A stretch of 61,959 bases of DNA from Gordonia tangerina (GTDB lineage: Bacteria > Actinomycetota > Actinomycetes > Mycobacteriales > Mycobacteriaceae). The stretch is from positions 1 to 61,959 of the forward strand of contig NZ_JAKGCU010000028.1 of the NCBI RefSeq assembly GCF_021556435.1. Reading direction: 5' to 3'. This document shows, piece after piece, positions 60,890-61,959 of the stretch (positions are counted from its first letter, which is position 1; each line of letters starts with the position of its first letter). The position numbers and the translations under genes were made by a program. Under the pieces are notes generated by a model. It was not told the origin of the DNA and searched no databases. It worked only from the letters and a program-made list of their open reading frames with translations.

Positions 60890-61959
60890 ATGGGAGCTTC
60901 GGGGGATCTCACCACCATCACTGATTCTGTTCGTGACCTGCACTTGGGCGACGATATGTCGGGTCGGGCAGCGTTCGATGCGATGACCACACTGGTCACG
61001 TTGCGTAATCTGATCGACCATCACGCCGCCACGGTGGTCGGCCATCTGGACCGACTGGGTGTGGCCCGCGACCACGGCCGCAAACTCAGCGAGTTGTTGA
61101 TCGTGATGGGGCTCGCGCCGGCGGTGGCGACCCGTCTGATCCGCATCGCGACCGCCCGCGAGAAACTGCCGACCCTGGCCGCGCACGCCGCTGATGGGGC
61201 GATCTCCGCCGAGCATGTCGACGCGGTGGGTAAAGGTGTCGATCATGTCGGGAAAAGATCAGCGGAACCGATCGACGATGTGGCGCGTCTAAACATCGTG
61301 ACCGAACTTCTCGCCCACTTCTTTTCCGGCGCCACCCCCGCCGACATCGGCAAACGTGCCCGTCGTCTGGGTAACCAGGCCGCTGAGGACACCGGTGGGC
61401 TACCCGCCTCCGAGGACCGCAACCTCAACACGCTCACCCACGATGTCGATGGTGACGGACGGCTGCAGGTGCGCGCCGACCTCAACACCGAGGTCGGCGA
61501 AAAATTCTCGGCTGCGATGGAAGAGTTGGCGGCTCCGCGCCCTGAACCTGACGGTTCACCGGATGCGCGTTCCACCGAGCGCCGGCATGCCGACGCCCTC
61601 GAAGCGTTGCTGGATATCGCTGCCCGCAGCGGCGATGCGGCCTCGGCACCGCGTCACCAGATGCTGGTGTCGGTGCCCGCCGATACCCCGGATCTGGCCG
61701 AACTGCCGTTCCTGGGGTCGATCTCCGAAGCCATGCTGCGCACGTTGACCTGTGACACCACCGCGACGGTCGCGATCGTCGACGGTGAGGCGGTGCCGAT
61801 GGAGATGAGTAAAGACAAACGCCTGTTCCCAGCCCATGTACGTAAAGCGTTGCACAAACGCGACGAGTGCTGCATCAAATGCGGCGTGGCGGCCTCCCGC
61901 TGCCAGGGCCATCACCTCGTGCATTGGGCTGATGGTGGAATCACGGTGTTGGACAACGG
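60890..61959 (+). CDS. DUF222 / HNH endonuclease domain protein, 3' end cut by window edge
   Basis: At least 356 residues of a DUF222/HNH protein: AFDAMTTLVTLRNLIDHHAA, GVARDHGRKLSELLIVMG, RHADALEALLDIAARS, then RDECCIKCGVAASRCQGHHLVHW where the HNH begins. It is clearly paralogous to the gene at 1-1240 (most blocks of the two proteins match residue by residue) and points outward in the opposite direction. The stop codon lies beyond the window. Confidence 0.87.
   Translation, partial: MGASGDLTTITDSVRDLHLGDDMSGRAAFDAMTTLVTLRNLIDHHAATVVGHLDRLGVARDHGRKLSELLIVMGLAPAVATRLIRIATAREKLPTLAAHAADGAISAEHVDAVGKGVDHVGKRSAEPIDDVARLNIVTELLAHFFSGATPADIGKRARRLGNQAAEDTGGLPASEDRNLNTLTHDVDGDGRLQVRADLNTEVGEKFSAAMEELAAPRPEPDGSPDARSTERRHADALEALLDIAARSGDAASAPRHQMLVSVPADTPDLAELPFLGSISEAMLRTLTCDTTATVAIVDGEAVPMEMSKDKRLFPAHVRKALHKRDECCIKCGVAASRCQGHHLVHWADGGITVLDN

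Overview
The window is high-GC actinobacterial DNA, most likely from Gordonia or a close Mycobacteriales relative. The pointers are DUF222/HNH (13E12-type) genes at both ends, many fatty-acyl-CoA and short-chain dehydrogenase genes, a mycofactocin-coupled SDR, WhiB and class III cyclase proteins, and frequent GTG/ATG-overlap coupling. The genus is inferred from gene content, not from a marker gene.

Layout. 1-1240: a DUF222/HNH gene running off the left edge. 1427-4282: two identical head-to-tail copies of one insertion sequence separated by 6 bp. 4325-12716: an acyl-CoA catabolism block (acyl-CoA dehydrogenase, FabG-like SDR, thiolase, two overlapping LysR regulators, enoyl-CoA hydratase, MBL hydrolase, class III CoA-transferase). 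12793-17910: a set resembling Mct (CoA-transferase/isomerase), Mch (mesaconyl-CoA hydratase) and a CitE-type lyase, divergent from an acyl-CoA dehydrogenase and a GntR/UTRA regulator, suggesting C5-dicarboxyl-CoA (mesaconate/citramalate) dissimilation. 18013-20862: a copper cluster (polytopic His/Met-rich protein, YcnI, CopC, CopD). 20904-26873: hydrolases, a zinc alcohol dehydrogenase and lutABC. 27083-29035: a secreted NHL propeller.

29120-43358 is an integrated element of about 14.2 kb at the 3' end of tRNA-Lys(TTT), bounded by a 39-bp att duplication. Its order is integrase and repressor leftward, then rightward an excisionase-like gene, small coupled ORFs, a primase-polymerase domain protein, a P-loop ATPase, a WhiB protein, a very large tape-measure protein with cell-wall hydrolase domains, two small proteins and HNH nucleases. 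I find no terminase large subunit, portal, capsid or tail-tube gene. The layout is that of a phage satellite (PICI-like) carrying its own tape measure, and I regard this as the most interesting object in the window. A seven-copy 9-bp motif array lies inside the ATPase gene and a G-rich, possibly cos-like tract lies near the right end.

After the element come a conserved tRNA group (Lys divergent from Glu-Asp-Phe) with a good terminator, a LysR / MHS transporter / 3-hydroxybutyrate dehydrogenase unit, a STAS protein, a membrane protein, a NUDIX hydrolase, an enoyl-CoA hydratase coupled to a frameshifted SDR, YceI, a membrane adenylate cyclase, another SDR, a secreted protein, an AlkB homologue, an MMPL transporter with TetR and a mycofactocin-type SDR. 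A five-unit intergenic repeat follows, then a second DUF222/HNH gene running off the right edge, pointing outward like the first.
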